In this document: in pieces, positions 28,819 to 41,427 of the stretch
Layout: the number at the start of each line of letters is the position of its first letter
Position numbering within the stretch: the first letter of the stretch is position 1
Assembly: GCA_023213395.1 (NCBI GenBank)
Contig: CM041465.1
Span: forward strand, 53,141,741 to 53,205,740
From: Cycas panzhihuaensis
Taxonomy: Eukaryota; Cycadophyta
Length of the DNA: 64,000 bases
Direction of reading: 5' to 3'
The notes under the pieces: model-generated
The model's database searches: none
The model's input: the letters and a program-made list of their open reading frames with translations, nothing else
What the model was told of the DNA's origin: nothing
Position numbers and translations under genes: made by a program

Positions 28819-31800
28819 GTATCTATGAGGGTGCTGTTAATGAAGTATATGGCCCTCTCAACTCCTGAATCATCCTCCTGGGCCAGCATAGTGCCCAAAG
28901 ACTCATTGGTCACCGAGGTATAGAGAATGAAAGGCCTATTAAAGCAAGGGGACGCCAATGTCAAAGCAGAAGCAAGGGCTTCCTTAGGTCCTTCGAAAGC
29001 TTGTTGGGCCTTAGCCAACCAAACAAATGGGGATCCCTTCTTTAATAGGTTAGTAAGGGGATTGGCATTCATGGCAAAGTTTTCCAGGAAACACCTAAGG
29101 AATCTGAGCTGACCTAGAAATGACTTAATCTGTCATTGACGTCTAGGTGATGGCATGTCAAGGATTGCCTTGAATTTGTTAGGGTCAATTTAAATTCCTT
29201 GCTTTGACACAAGGAATCCAAGGAGTTTGCCAGAAGTGATGTCAAACACATATTTGAGTGGGTTGAGACTTACATGGTACTTGCAGCATCATGTGAAGAT
29301 GGCCCGTAAGTTCGAAGGGTTATGGGTTCTAACATGCGAGAGACCCATCATGTCATCCATAAAGACCTCTAACTTGTTGTTGATAAGGTCATGGAAGATG
29401 AAATGTATCACCCTTTAGTAAGTGGCACCTGCATTTTTTAGTCTGAAGGGCATTGCCTTGTAGGCAAAAGTACCTCAAGGCGTGGTGAAGGCCGTCTTAT
29501 GGCAGTCTTTAGGAGAGATTTGAATTTGGTTGTAACCAGAGAAGCCATCCATCAAGGACATAACCTCAAATCTGGTGGTTCAATCGATGATCTGATCGAT
29601 AAAAGGGAGTGGGAAATTATCTTTAGGACATGCATTGTTGATGTCACAGAAGTCAATGCATATCCAGATGGTCCCATTCTTTTTAGCAACGGGGATGATG
29701 TTGGACACCCATTTAGGGTAGTCAATGGAAGTAATAAGTCTTGCATCTAGAAGTTTCTCAACCTCCTTTTTTATGGTATCAAAGAGTTTAAGATGGAGAT
29801 GATGTTGTTTCTAACGCACATGGCGAGCATCAGGAATGGTGGTAAGGTTATGGGTTACAATGGAGGGGTCGATTCCCTTCATGTTAGAGTAATCCCATAC
29901 AAAAGCATCCTGGAACTCTTGTAATAAAAGGGAGTATTCCCTTACCTTATTAGGAGAGCATTCCACCCCCATCTTAATGACCTTACCTGGGGTGAGGACA
30001 ATGTCTTGGGTTGCCCCCAAACACATGGCATTCCCCTCCTCAAAATGAAAGGGGGAAAGGTCAACGAGAGGAGACAGAACATGAGATGGGATTGGGTCAG
30101 CAAAAGTGGACCCAATCGCTAAGACCTTCTAGTGGCTAAGTCTATGGTAACTAGAAGGAAGGTTGGGCGTGGAGCCCACTAGGTGCTCAAGTAGGGCCTC
30201 ATCATCTTTGAAGTAATCCTCTGCGTGGATGACCTTACTTCGAATAGATGAGGTGTGAGAGGAAGTGGGGGCAATGGGACCACAATGGTTAGCAGGCTGC
30301 CTAATATCCCCAAGAGACTCTAAAAAAGAGTAAGAAAGGGACCCCTCATAAGGGGCAAAAGGAAGTTCATCGAAACCATCACCTGCAGGGGGTGATGAAG
30401 AGGAAGAGTCAAGGATCGATGGATCAATGCATGCAATAATATGTGACATAAGGGGATGACCAGTCTCTCCAATAAGAGGGGTTCTAGTTTGGCACATAGA
30501 ACAAGGAGAGTGTCTTCTACTAGTGCGAAGGAAGGAAATATGGTGAGGAAGGTCCTCATCCTCGCTATGGGACTCATCGTCACTAAATAAGGTAAGGTAC
30601 CCATAGCTTCTAACACCAATATAAGCGAAATGGGTAAGGCCTAAGGAAGAAGATGTGGGATCTCCTTCAGAATGGGATGAATAAGGAATGCTGATAGAAC
30701 AAACTGAGGTATGGGTGGAAAGGGCCTTTGTCCCCCTTCGCACGATCATGGCTCACTTGGTTGGTTTGATGAGATTATTTGATAGGTGGCTGTTCGCAGG
30801 AAATAACCCTCATTCACCCATCATGAACGAACTTAAGTTTCCCCCAGCGGGTTGAACACAGCTCCCATTTAATCGAGCCATGGTCAACCTAAAAGAAGAT
30901 TGTAGTCGAAGTCTACGTCGAGGACTACAATGTCAGTGAGGACGGTCTTGTCCTCAAGAGTGAGAGGGACTGAAACATATCCCAAGGGAGTCTTCTCGCT
31001 ACCATCGTAGCCTTGGCATCGCTATGGAACAGGTTCAAAGGTAGAAATGCCAAGCTCTTACATAATGCACAAGGTCATGTCATTAACGAAAGAACTGTTG
31101 TCGATAATGTTCCTTTGCAAAGTGCAGTCAGGTGTATCGATAGTAATGGTGAAAGGGAAGTTCCACTGGCATTCCCTTTCACAAGCAGGAGGAAGGTCTT
31201 TAGGATCAAAGGAAATGATGGGCTCACGATCTTGGGTGATATCCAAAACGTGAACAGACACATCACCCAATCCTAAAGCTTTTAAAAGGAGTGTCTGTTG
31301 GTCAGGACAACTTCTCAAGGTGTCCATAATGGACATCCCTGCAGCCACGACATAAATCTCATCAATAACAGAAAAAGACTTCCCCTTCACCATAGGTTGA
31401 GGAAGGGCTCTCTTGAAATCGTAGCAACCTGGACGAATGGGAATAGTCTTAGTAAGTAAAGGGACTTCCGAAAGGGAGGTTTCTAGAGGAGGGTCAGGAT
31501 GTGAAACAGATGAAGAGGCATCAGTTGCCTCTTTAGCAGCTTAAGACTAAGTTAAGGCATATAGAGGGGTGGCCTTAGGCATCTAGATCACCTTCTTTCC
31601 CTTATTCTGGGATTATGAAGATGAAGGGGTACGATAGTCTGGAGAATGTAAGGAAGAAGACAAACCCTGTGTGCCCTTCCCTTTACCGTGTGAAGGGCAT
31701 GGGTTTAAAGATCTTCACCAGTTCTAGTTGTTCTTTGGTTGACAGTTACGATCATGCTCCCTATGCTTGGGGAATGGATCCCTATGTACTAGTTGGTTGA

Positions 31801-33825
31801 GGTTGGGCCTTGAAGCCCATTAAGGAGATGAGTCACGTTGTGAGGCATCCCTAGAATGTTGAACCTGACAACGTGCATCGTCATGGAAATATTCTCCATG
31901 AATGGAGCACCACTTCTTCTCAAGCGAGGAATCAAACTTCCTTGCTTGAGAGGACTGGGTGTTGTCGCCCTTGGGAGGAGTGGCTTGAGAAGCTTGTTAG
32001 ATTGGTTTATTAGACATGGGTGATAAAGGGGCTTGAAGTTTAAGTTCCTTCATCGTACGTTCGAATGAACGTATGACATAGGTAAGTGGGTCTAGGGTCT
32101 TCTTGGTTGAGTGGGAAGAAGACCTAGTGGATTGTTGAGGTTTAGTTTCTTTGGTTGGGGGAGGTGCCTCACGTTGTTGTGAGGGCTTAAGGAGCTTCTT
32201 AAGCCCAGCCTGGATCTCAATAGCTTCAAGTGCTAAGCACTTCACGATGGAGGAATCACATATGATTTCCCCCATCTTAAGGACTTCCACATAGACTTTA
32301 GGATGTAATGCGTTAACAAAAATATCCCTCTTCAATTCCTCAGGCAAAGTAGCCTTAGTGGAATGGATGAGGTCATGGAATCGCTGCACAAAGTCACGAT
32401 TCATCTCATCGTGACCTTGTTTAAGTGAGAGGAGAGATTTTATTCTACTCTCAAAAGAAGGAGCCACATCAAAATAGTTGATGAACTCATCCACGAGTTA
32501 TTGGAATGAGAAGATGGAGTGAGCAGGCAGGTGATAGAACTATTTAAGGGCATTACCTTGTAGAGATCGTGGAAATAGTTTCATTAATATGTGATCATAT
32601 GCTCAATAGTTTATGCATGGCATAGAAAAACTATGGACGTGCTCTACTGGATCCTATGATGAAGTTCCATTGAACTTAGGAACTTCACGGGGATGAGGCA
32701 GTAAGTTGGTTCTTAGCACCTCGATAGACAAGGGTGTCGATCTATAATTCATAAAGGGACATGCCCTCACCTGGATCATAAGATCGAAAAATAATATGGA
32801 AGGTAATAGACAAGGAGTGGATGGGCGTGGAAGGCCCATCCCTCCTTGAGAAAATGCCCCTTATTGAAAAGGGACTTAAGGTAAGTGCCTTGAAAAGACG
32901 TTGGGTTTCCTTGTAAAGGCGCGGCCTAAGGAGCTACGCAAGATGGTGGAAATGAGGGGTGAGGGACCGAGTTCTGTCCATATGGGCTGCCTGTGGGTGG
33001 CACAACCCCATATGGATGTAAAGGGTCCACCCCATAAACCAGAATGTGGTTCCCTTTACTGTGCCCCCAAGGTTGAGATGTATAACCTAGGGGTACGTAA
33101 AGAGAAGGACCACTAGGTTGAATTTGGGTGCATGTGGAGATGGATCCTATGTGACTAGTAGTAGAGGCGTTAGTAGGACCTCTAGGCCTACTAGGGAATG
33201 CATGTGCCACGTTAGGAGGTGGCATGTTGGTTTGACTAAGGAGAGGTATGCTAACCCCAAGCTAGGAGAAAGACATACTGTAAGAGGTCCCTGAAGCGTT
33301 GGGACCATGATGAGAAGTAAAAGACGCAATGGACATCCCTAGGGTAGATGTAAAGATTGAATGGGACAGATGCATATGTATAAATGAGTTACTTGTTGTA
33401 GGAGATGTGGATGTGGATGAAGATGATGGGACATGCATAGATGAGGAGGGTACCCCACCACGTAAGGTGTCTTCAAACCACCTAGGACGTGATTGAAGGC
33501 AAGCAGCATGAAAGCACTCGTTAAGGGCTTCAACTGCATCAATAGGAGGGGTATCAACCTAATCGTAAGAGGTAGATGGGACCTCAAACGAAGTGGACCC
33601 CTCAGGGTGCTCCTCGTAAGAATCACCACCTAGGTGATGAATCTCAAGAGAAGATGGGCCCTCTACTCCATGAGTAGAGGGATGGGCATCAAGTGGGTGT
33701 TGTTGATCATCCAGATAGTGAATAGGATCATCACCCTCTTGGATGGACCCCAGAAAGGATATGGGAAACTCATGAGCACTAGAAGTAAAGGCATGATATG
33801 CCCAATCTGAAGGGTATCCTTCCAT
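28819..33825 (-). pseudogene. Element M gag-protease-RT-RNase H, interrupted by B
   Basis: Read leftward from the ATG at 33825 (MEGYPSDWAYHAF..). Gag has the acidic N-terminal part, Pro/Ser-rich linker, capsid domain (about 32700-32200) and an intact CX2HX4HX4C knuckle (31868-31912). Protease follows (IIDNSSFVNDM near 31090), then the acidic linker, RT with FMDDM in place of the usual YxDD (near 29365), and the start of RNase H (LYTSVTNESLGTML near 28925). The first catalytic Asp of this native RNase H is not recognisable. Stops are scattered; many look like TGG to TAG or CAA to TAA changes. The frame continues at 4581. Confidence 0.88.
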
Positions 33826-33868
33826 TGTCGAATCAGAATTCGATGATGGAAGAAGGTGGTATATAGGA

Positions 33869-33947
33869 TCTTCTAACAACAGACGTAAATCTCATAGGTG
33901 ACGTGAGAAGCATTGCACACAAAACTTCCCAATGCTTTAGAAGAGAA
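33869..33947 (-). other. Structured leader hairpin upstream of gag (M)
   Basis: On the minus strand CTTCTAAAGCA and TTGTTAGAAGA bracket the segment that matches the leader hairpins of B, C, E and G. The inner stem is weaker here because of substitutions. Confidence 0.5.
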
Positions 33948-34064
33948 AAAAGAATGCAAAGTATGCATTGGGGGCTGCCCAATGAAAGGGATAAATGGAG
34001 AAAGCTACTAGAAGGTAGTAGCACTAACAGAAAGAGATAGAAACTAGCTCATTTACTGGTAGGT

Positions 34065-34081
34065 CCCCAGTATAGTCGCCA
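34065..34081 (-). other. Primer-binding site of element M
   Basis: The minus strand reads TGGCGACTATACTGGGG, one base from the LTR end. It fixes M's orientation and the end of its 5' LTR. Confidence 0.72.
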
Positions 34082-34082
34082 G

Positions 34083-34112
34083 TGGAGCTACATCTGCGAG
34101 ATGGTTACTACG
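34083..34112 (-). repeat. Last 30 bp of M's 5' LTR, cut off by element D
   Basis: The minus strand reads GTAACCATCTCGCAGATGTA then GCTCCA, aligning with LTR ends such as the CCGCAGAGAGCGTTTCA end of A. The rest of this LTR continues at 53750-54205 on the other side of D. The flanking 5-mers CTACG (34108-34112) and CTAGC (53751-53755) resemble each other but are not identical. Confidence 0.65.
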
Positions 34113-34912
34113 TGTTTCCCAGCTACTGGGAATGGATACGGATAGGTCAACTCAGATAGGCTCAGGTATACTTCTTCCTTTTCACTTGTACTATTTCTTT
34201 GGAAAAGTTGATAGAAGTGATGCCTCATTGCATGACTATTTGCTTCATTAGTATGATCACTTTGCATTTGTTGCTTGGTCATGCTACTTATCGTATTGTG
34301 AGCCTATGATGACCTAGTGGGACCTACTTTTCCACAAGGTAGGCATCCCCATGGCACTTTATGACCCTCTGCGATGTCTCCACATTGTTGCGAGCTTCAT
34401 TTGATTTGTATGACCCATTCATGACTTGATTTTGAGCTCCTAGCACCTCATTTCTAGGACCTTTGGCTATTGATGCTCTTCTTGCCTTTGTCCACATGTA
34501 TTCTAGACTGTCTTAGCCACCTAGATAGGAGGGCCAACCCCTCTTAGGCTGCCACATCACCTTCCAAGATACCCAGAACCTAGATTTTTTCCATTCTAGC
34601 TTTTTGGTCCCGCACCACTGTAAACTTAGTGGTACCATGAAGTTTACCATGGTGCGACTATTGTAAGTTATTTTTAAAAAACTACCATGGTAATTCTCGC
34701 TTTTCCCATAGAATCACCACATGTCCTCACATCTAGCTTAGCCTTATTCGCACTCTATTCGCTTGTTTAGGGCTGGGATGGGTATAAATCTCTAAACCCT
34801 TATCATTTTACCTCTCTTGGATGATTTTTGGCTCTTCAACACAACTGTTTCCTGCTACAATTTCTGCTCCTTCTCTCTTCCTTCTAGAAGTGCATTTATA
34901 GGCTTGTGTTTC
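34113..34912 (+). repeat. Element D 5' LTR, first segment
   Basis: About 800 bp carry the LTR start and the upstream blocks, including GTAAACTTAGTGGTACC near 34620 and a TATA-like GGGTATAAATC near 34781. The last five bases GTTTC (34908-34912) are the left target duplication of E. Confidence 0.82.
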
Positions 34913-37439
34913 TATTTCCCAGCTAGTGGGAATGGACTCGGGGCCTTGTCGACCACGAGGTTTGTGCAGGTATATGTTCTTACTTTTCTTACTTATGGTT
35001 GCTAAGGGAATTTAGAATAGTTTGATTGACATGTGCCTGCCTACATGCATTTGTTTGATTGCCTGTTCATAATGCATGTGCCTAACGGCACCTCTTAGCC
35101 TATGACGACTCACGTGAGGGCATCCATAAGCGGATCGACACCCGTATGGCGTCTGACCACTCACGATGTCTCCATGGTCTTTCGGGATGCTTTTGCCAGC
35201 TTGTTTATTCGTGTTACCACGTGCCACTTATGTTGCAAACCCTTCCTAAGTTCGATTTAATCCTTAGTTAGGACTCTTTGCATTGTTTTGGGTACTTGCC
35301 CACAGCTTGGGCATTCCCTCAGTTGTTCTCATTCATGATTAGCCTCTATTTTTGCCTCAAAACCTGATTTTGCTGCTTATTTTTCTCTTTTTTTAAATTT
35401 CAGGTTGTCTGCTGACAAACTTAAGCGGTACCACAAAGTTTGCAGCGGTACCAGTGCGTCTGCAGCGGTAAACTTAGCGGTCGCCAGTTCTTGCATGATC
35501 TAAAATTTAAAAGAGGAACCACGACGATGGGGGCATTTTTTAGGCTGGCGTGGCTCGAAGCGGTTGGGCGCCCCAAGGCCCCTAACGTTCACTTGCTATG
35601 CCCAAGGCATAAAAGCCTTTTCTTACTCATTTGCTTGATTCTTCACTTCATTTTCAAGTTTTCTAGAGCAACTTCTCCACAAAGAGACAAGGCAAAGCAG
35701 TGAACAAGAGAACTTCTTCTACTGGTGGGGACAGAGGTGAAGTGGGCCATTACCGGTGGAGTTGCGGGGCCATTCTTTGCCCCCTCACGGAGCTCCATTG
35801 CAAGCACCACTCCTCTCCACAAATACCTAAAGCTTCAAGAGGTTTTCTTCACCAAAGACCACTTCAAAGACCCATCTTCAAGCTCTCCACTTGCATAAAG
35901 CTCTACTCTTCTACTCTCTTGCAAAGGACATTCAACACCACCTCTTAGACATTGCTTGGGCTGCTCCTCCAAGTGGCCAAGCACCTACATGCACTTATTC
36001 TTCACTATTCAAGGTATTTATTGTCTCTTGTTGGTGCTTTTGCTTGTTTTCTTCATTGTTTTCCTTGCAAATTCTTTCCTCCCTTTTGCATGCACTTCCT
36101 TTGAGTTTCTCTTGGCGTTTGATGCAAGTAATCTTAGTAGTTGTGGCTTACTAGAGTCTTTGCCCTAGGTTAGGCGCATTTTCTTGTGATTTCCTAAAAC
36201 TCATCCTCTCCCACCGAGGTTCCCTCTTTTGCCATTTTCTAAGCTAAGTAGGCATAAAGGGTTTTCCACGAGGATTTGAGGGAGATAAGTGGTTCCGTCC
36301 CCCATTGCCGTCCTTCTCCCCAAGGGTTCATCCCTTATCCTCTCTCCCTTTAGCACCGCGCCTTCTTAGGAAAGCAGACTAGGGAAGCCTTGGAGAGTTG
36401 GGTTGAGTTTCCCTCTTGGTGTAGGAAATTTGTAACTACATGACTCATCATGTTGCATGCTAGCACTGTTTTCCCTATACCTGTGGAGACCTCTCGTGGG
36501 TGAGTTAGCCATCCGAGGCTACACTCAATCCCATTTGGTGCGTTTTATGGTGTCTGACGACGCATATTTATCGCGGCCTTGTTTCATTTTCGTCATATGT
36601 TGGTGCTTAACTACGTCTAGCTAGCCTAGTTGATTTCATTTTCAGCATATACATATACATATATCTCATCGGTTTTGGTAGCCTCTCTCCAGGAGGAGGT
36701 GTTCTCTCTGGTTGTGTGCGGGATCGCTTGAGAGGGAGGGTGCGCCAGTCAACCCGTTCTTGGGTCGGTCACGAGTCGCCTTCCCTTTTTTGGTTGTTTT
36801 GAGCTTTACTTTCCGTTCTTTCAGTTTGTTAGTTCTTGCATGCTCTCGGGGAGGTAAGTGAACCCCCTTCGACGCCTTTGATCGGCGTTGCATGCGCGGA
36901 AGACAGAGGGAAGGAGCCTTGTGAGGAGGAAACCCCGTATTTACGCTCGAACTCAGGTGTCCGGTATTTCCCGCGTGTCTTTCGTGTTTACTTTGTGTTT
37001 TTACGCTTCGTTGCATTTACTTTGATCTGTAAAGGAACATAAGGGAAAAAAAAAAAAAAACAAATCGTTTACTTTACATTTGCTTTCTTGTACTTCTTTA
37101 TTACATTGCATGACATAGTAGTGTAGGCCCCATTTACCTATACCCCTTAGCCACACTTACCCCTTACTCAAGTGACACGTTTGGTTGATTGCCCCCGTCG
37201 CCTTCTCATTGCCTTGAGAAGCGCGGCGTCGAGGTTCTTTTCCCCTTCCGGCCATCCGAAGGGTAGGAAGGCCTCGTCTTTGGCACGGCTACCTGGAAGC
37301 AACCAGGCACCTTGCGATCCGTGCAGCGCTCCGGCGACGGACGTCTGCGAGGTATGATCCTCGCTAGTTAGCACCGCTTAGCATATTGTCTTTATGCCCT
37401 TCCGCTGGCGTTGGATCATTGCCCGCGGAGAGCGTTTCA
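34913..37439 (+). repeat. 5' LTR of element E
   Basis: It is 2527 bp and ends GGAGAGCGTTTCA, immediately followed by the PBS. The TATA-like CATAAAAG lies near 35608, the GTAAGT site at 36854, and a run of 16 A near 37050. It shows many one- to few-base deletions relative to the 3' LTR at C/G-rich spots. Confidence 0.94.
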
Positions 37440-37456
37440 TGGCGACCATCTTGGGG
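37440..37456 (+). other. Primer-binding site of element E
   Basis: TGGCGACCATCTTGGGG follows the LTR end with no spacer, unlike the one or two bases in B and C. Confidence 0.72.
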
Positions 37457-37591
37457 GGCGCGATGAGGGAGCTAGATCCGCTTCCCCTTCGTGTTGGTGC
37501 TCTTGCCTTTAGGTAGTTTCGCATTCTGTGTTTTGAGTTGGGCAACCCCCAATGTGTTTGCAGTGCTTTCCTTTCTTTTCCTTTTCGCTTT

Positions 37592-37667
37592 TTCTAACAA
37601 CGCTCGCGGAGGCGTTGCATGCGACGTTTCTCGCGCCGCTTGCGGGGTTTGCCGCCATTGTTAGAAG
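37592..37667 (+). other. Structured leader hairpin upstream of gag (E)
   Basis: TTCTAACAA and TTGTTAGAA form the outer stem. Inside lie GGAGGCGTTGCATGCGACG and GCGCCGCTTGCGGGG, which can pair further. It ends 45 bases before the gag ATG at 37712. Confidence 0.6.
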
Positions 37668-37711
37668 ACCAATCGTCGCGTTTCATTCCATCGTCGAACC
37701 CCAATTCGGCA

Positions 37712-40095
37712 ATGGAAGGTTACCCGTCCGATTGGGCCTACCATGCCATGACTTCAGGAACTCAAGAGTTCCCTTCATCCGCTCCGGAATCCGGTAGTGA
37801 GGGCGAGGATTCCATCTATTACCCAGATGACCATTTCCACCCCGAAGACTTTGAGCCTTCCGCTCATACAGCGGAAGATCCGGCCACTCGTGAGACCCGC
37901 CACCCCACTGGCGAGCCTTACGAGGAGCGCCCTGAGGGATCCCCTACTTTCGAAGTCCCTTCGACCTCGTATGGCTATGAGGATACCCCTCCCGTACGCG
38001 GTCGAGGTGCTTTCGGCAGTACTTTCGGCGGTTCGCCACCAACCACCTCCTAGATGGTTTACGGAAATGCTACATAGCGTGGCGCCTTCCTCATCCATGC
38101 CCACACCATCTACGACGATTGATGCTTCCGCCCGCGCACACACGTCCTATCGCGTATCTACCCGGCTCTAAGGCGAGTGTTGCACTGCCCTAGTCGTGGT
38201 CCCACTCCTTGGGACACTTCGCGGCGTGTCCGTTCCCAACTCGGGGTTAGTATGCCTTGCTCAAACCAAGCGCCGCGTGCCACCGCCGAGCGTGGCGCCG
38301 CGCGTTCCTAGTAGGCCTCGAGGCCCTACTAGCGCCCGCCGCCAGCCATGTAGGACCCACTCCGTGCGTCCAGGAACGGTTGGTGGTCCTTCTCTTTATG
38401 TGCCCCCGTGCTACACGTCACAACCTTGGGGCGGGGCAGGAAACCATCTCCTGCATGGAGTGGACCCGTTGCACCCATATGGGGTCGCGCCACCTACGGG
38501 TGGCCCATATGGGCAAAACTCGGTCCCTCACCCTCTGTTTCAAGCGTCCGGTAGCGACTCCTGCTGCTGCGTCGGCCTGAGGCCGCGCCTCCTTTTCGAG
38601 TTGCTACCGGTCCCCTTTCCAACAAGGCCTCTTTCGAGGAGGGATGGGTATGCCACCCCATCCATCCCTTTGACGGTTGTCGATCCCTTAGCCCGAGCAA
38701 GGACCGCGTCCTTTCGTGGATTATAGGTCGACACCTTTATCGTCGGCGCTAAGGACTAACTTGCCTCATCCTCCTCAAGTCCCCAAATTTGATGGGACTT
38801 CGTCAAGACCCAACCGAACATGTCTTGTGACTTTTCCATGGCATGCATCGACTATTGGGCCTACGACCATATCTTGATGAAGCTCTTCTCGCGGTCCTTG
38901 CAGGCGGCGCCCTCAAGTGGTTCTCGCCTTCACCGCCCATTCGATTTCCTCATTCCGGCTAGTGGGACGAGTTCGTCAACTACTTTGGCGTGCTTGTCCA
39001 TTCGAAAGCGGAATGAAGGCACTGTCGCTCAAACAAGGTCACGATGAGATGAATCGTGACTTTGTGCGACGTTTTCACGACCTTCTTCATTCCACCAAGG
39101 CCACATTGCACGAGGAGTTGAAGAGGGATCTTTGTCAATGCACGCCGTCACGAGGTGCATGTGGAAGTCCTCAAGATGGGGGCAACCACACGTGACTCCG
39201 CGATTTCAAGGTGTTTGGCGTTGGAGGCCATTAAGATCGGTGGACTCGAAACCTCCTAAGCCCTCACAACGTCGTGAGGCGCCTCCCCAGCCGAAGGAAA
39301 CCAAGACCTTTGCGGCCCTAGGTCCACCTCTCATCCGTGAGAGGACCCTAGACCCTCACCTCCGCTATTCGCTCATTTGAGCGAGTGATGAAGGAGCTTA
39401 AACTCCAACCTCCTTCGTCGCCTACCTCCCATAGACACATTCGTGAAGCTTCTAGTGCGATGCCCCCAAAGGGGTAACACCCGATCTTCTCAAGCAAGGA
39501 GGACCGATCCTCCCTTGAGAAGAGGTGGTGCTCCATCCACGGGAATGTTTCCACGACGATTCGGCGTTAAAGACACGGCACCTGCGACGCCCGCCGCGCG
39601 ATTCGTCCCCTAGGCGAGCATCGAGACCTAACCTCAATCAGCCTGTTCATGGAGACCCATTCCCCAAACATGGGGAACGCGGTCGTGATGTCCAAAGGCG
39701 GCCGGAATCGGGATAGATCTCCCGATCCTCGCCCTTCGCATGGTAGAGGGAAGGGTGTGCGAAGGTCTCCTTCCCTTGGCGCTCCACGGCCGTGCTCCAT
39801 CACCTTCGTGGTCCCGCTTATAAGGGAAAGAAGGTTGTCAATTGCTTGAGACCACTCAGTTATATGCCTTAACCCGATCCCAGTCGCTAAAGAGGCAGCC
39901 GGTGCCTCTTCATCCACATCTCACCTTGATTCTCTTCCAGAAGCCGTTCCTCCGGAGGTTCCTGCGCTTCCCAAGACTATTCCCCCGCCTGTGTCGATTC
40001 GACTTTAGGAGGCCCTTACCCAACCCACGTGGAAGGGTAAGCCATTTTCTATCGTTGACGAGCTCTACCGTCATGGCGGGAATGTCCTTGATGGA
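37712..40095 (+). pseudogene. Element E gag, frameshifted
   Basis: The ATG at 37712 starts MEGYPSDWAYHAMTSG... The first 114 codons are open, then small deletions break the frame many times. The segments are recognisable in order: Pro/Ser-rich linker to about 38690, capsid (DFSMACIDYWAYDH near 38830; HDEMNRDFVRRFHD near 39045), KPSQRREAPP near 39250, knuckle near 39525 (frameshifted), basic tail to about 39840. The sequence is closest to C. Confidence 0.82.
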
Positions 40096-41323
40096 CATCT
40101 TGAGAAGTCGCCACGAGCAACGTGCTCTTCTTCTTGAAGCTCTTGGCCAACAAGGCGCTTCCATCCATGCGATAGGTGCTACCTCCCATGGGCCACTGTC
40201 ATCTCATTTGATCCTAGAGATCTCCCATCTCCCGAAGCGGGAGAAGCTTTTGCATTACCCGCTCGTCATTACCATTGACACTTCCGATCAGATCATAAAG
40301 AGGACCATTGTAGACAATGGCTCCTGCTAACGCTTATGCTCTGCTGCAGATGATCAAGGAGCTAGGCATAGTAGCTCTTGAGTCTGTCCCTTGAAATGCC
40401 AAGGGTATGATGGGACCGAGAAGTCCCTTTAGGGATCTCCCTTTCCCTCACCTTAGAGGGAAAACTGCTTCGCCGGGTTCTTTGTACTCAATGTTGATGT
40501 AGAGTACAACCTCTTGTTGGCCGACCATGGCTCGACCCGGATGGGGAGCAATCGCCCACGCAATGGGGGCAACTTAAATTTGTCCATGAAGGACAAGTTA
40601 AAGTTATCGCCGCGAGCCTATGCTTAGTCTCACACCTCCCATCCACCGCCAGCTGTTTTCGATGATGAAGATAGCGATCCCGAGGAGGTTACTCATACGT
40701 GGGACCTTTGTTTCGGAGATCGACCTTCATCGTCGAGCCCTATGCCATGTCATGAGCCAAACCCGGTTAGGTTTGCCCCTATCGTGGGTGGTTACGGTTA
40801 CTTAGCCGCCATGGGTGATTCTGATTCGGATAGCGAGGGTTATGGGCCCTCTCCTCGACGTGTCACCCTAGTTTCACGAGCACTTAGGGGAATATCTCGA
40901 TCGGATATTCTCGCCTTCCTCATTCTGCTGGCTCCTGAGCCGCCAGTCCTAAACCGGCCATTTATTTTACCTTCTCGGCATCCCCGAGCGGTTTCACGTA
41001 GGCGCCCACATCGGCGAGCCACTCGTAGAGGCACTTCTTCTTCACGCTCTGGATCCTTACCTTGGACTAAAGCCACTCTTACTCGTATGCAACCTTGCCA
41101 CGCGATCCGTCGTGTGCCAGTCCGCGCTCATCCGGGTTCCGACCATAGTAAGTTTACTAGTAGGCTTAGCGATACTGGCCCTATTCTTCGTCACCTATCT
41201 CCTACCCTGCGTGTGACTACCCCTACCTTTATGGGGTCTAGGCACACCTCTTCCTCTCCTCGTGCTCAAACGAGTTTAAACTACCATCTCAAATTGTTCT
41301 CATTCTTCCCAACCATGGGTTGA
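40096..41323 (+). pseudogene. Element E protease and Arg/Ser-rich tail
   Basis: The protease stretch has IDTSDQIIKRTIVDNGS (near 40275-40322) before a frameshift. The region from about 40742 to the stop at 41321-41323 is open for 193 codons. It holds the acidic SDSDSEGYG segment and the same Arg/Ser-rich tail (RRATRRGTSSSRSGSLP) as C. Shared retention of this tail in two separately inserted copies shows that it belongs to the replicating family. Confidence 0.75.
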
Positions 41324-41427
41324 ATGGCAATTTAAGATGGATCCTTGCTCCGAAACGAGCTTAAACTACCATTTTGAACTGTCTCCATTCTCCCCAACTG
41401 CGGGTGGGATGGCAGTTTAAGATGGAT
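41281..41427 (+). repeat. Two hairpin repeats in 3' region of element E
   Basis: The hairpins are 41281-41342 and 41366-41427. In the second the arm reads TTTTGAACTG against CAGTTTAAGA, where the first and the C units have AAATTG against CAATTT, so both sides of a pair have changed together. The first unit overlaps the end of the ORF. Confidence 0.8.
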
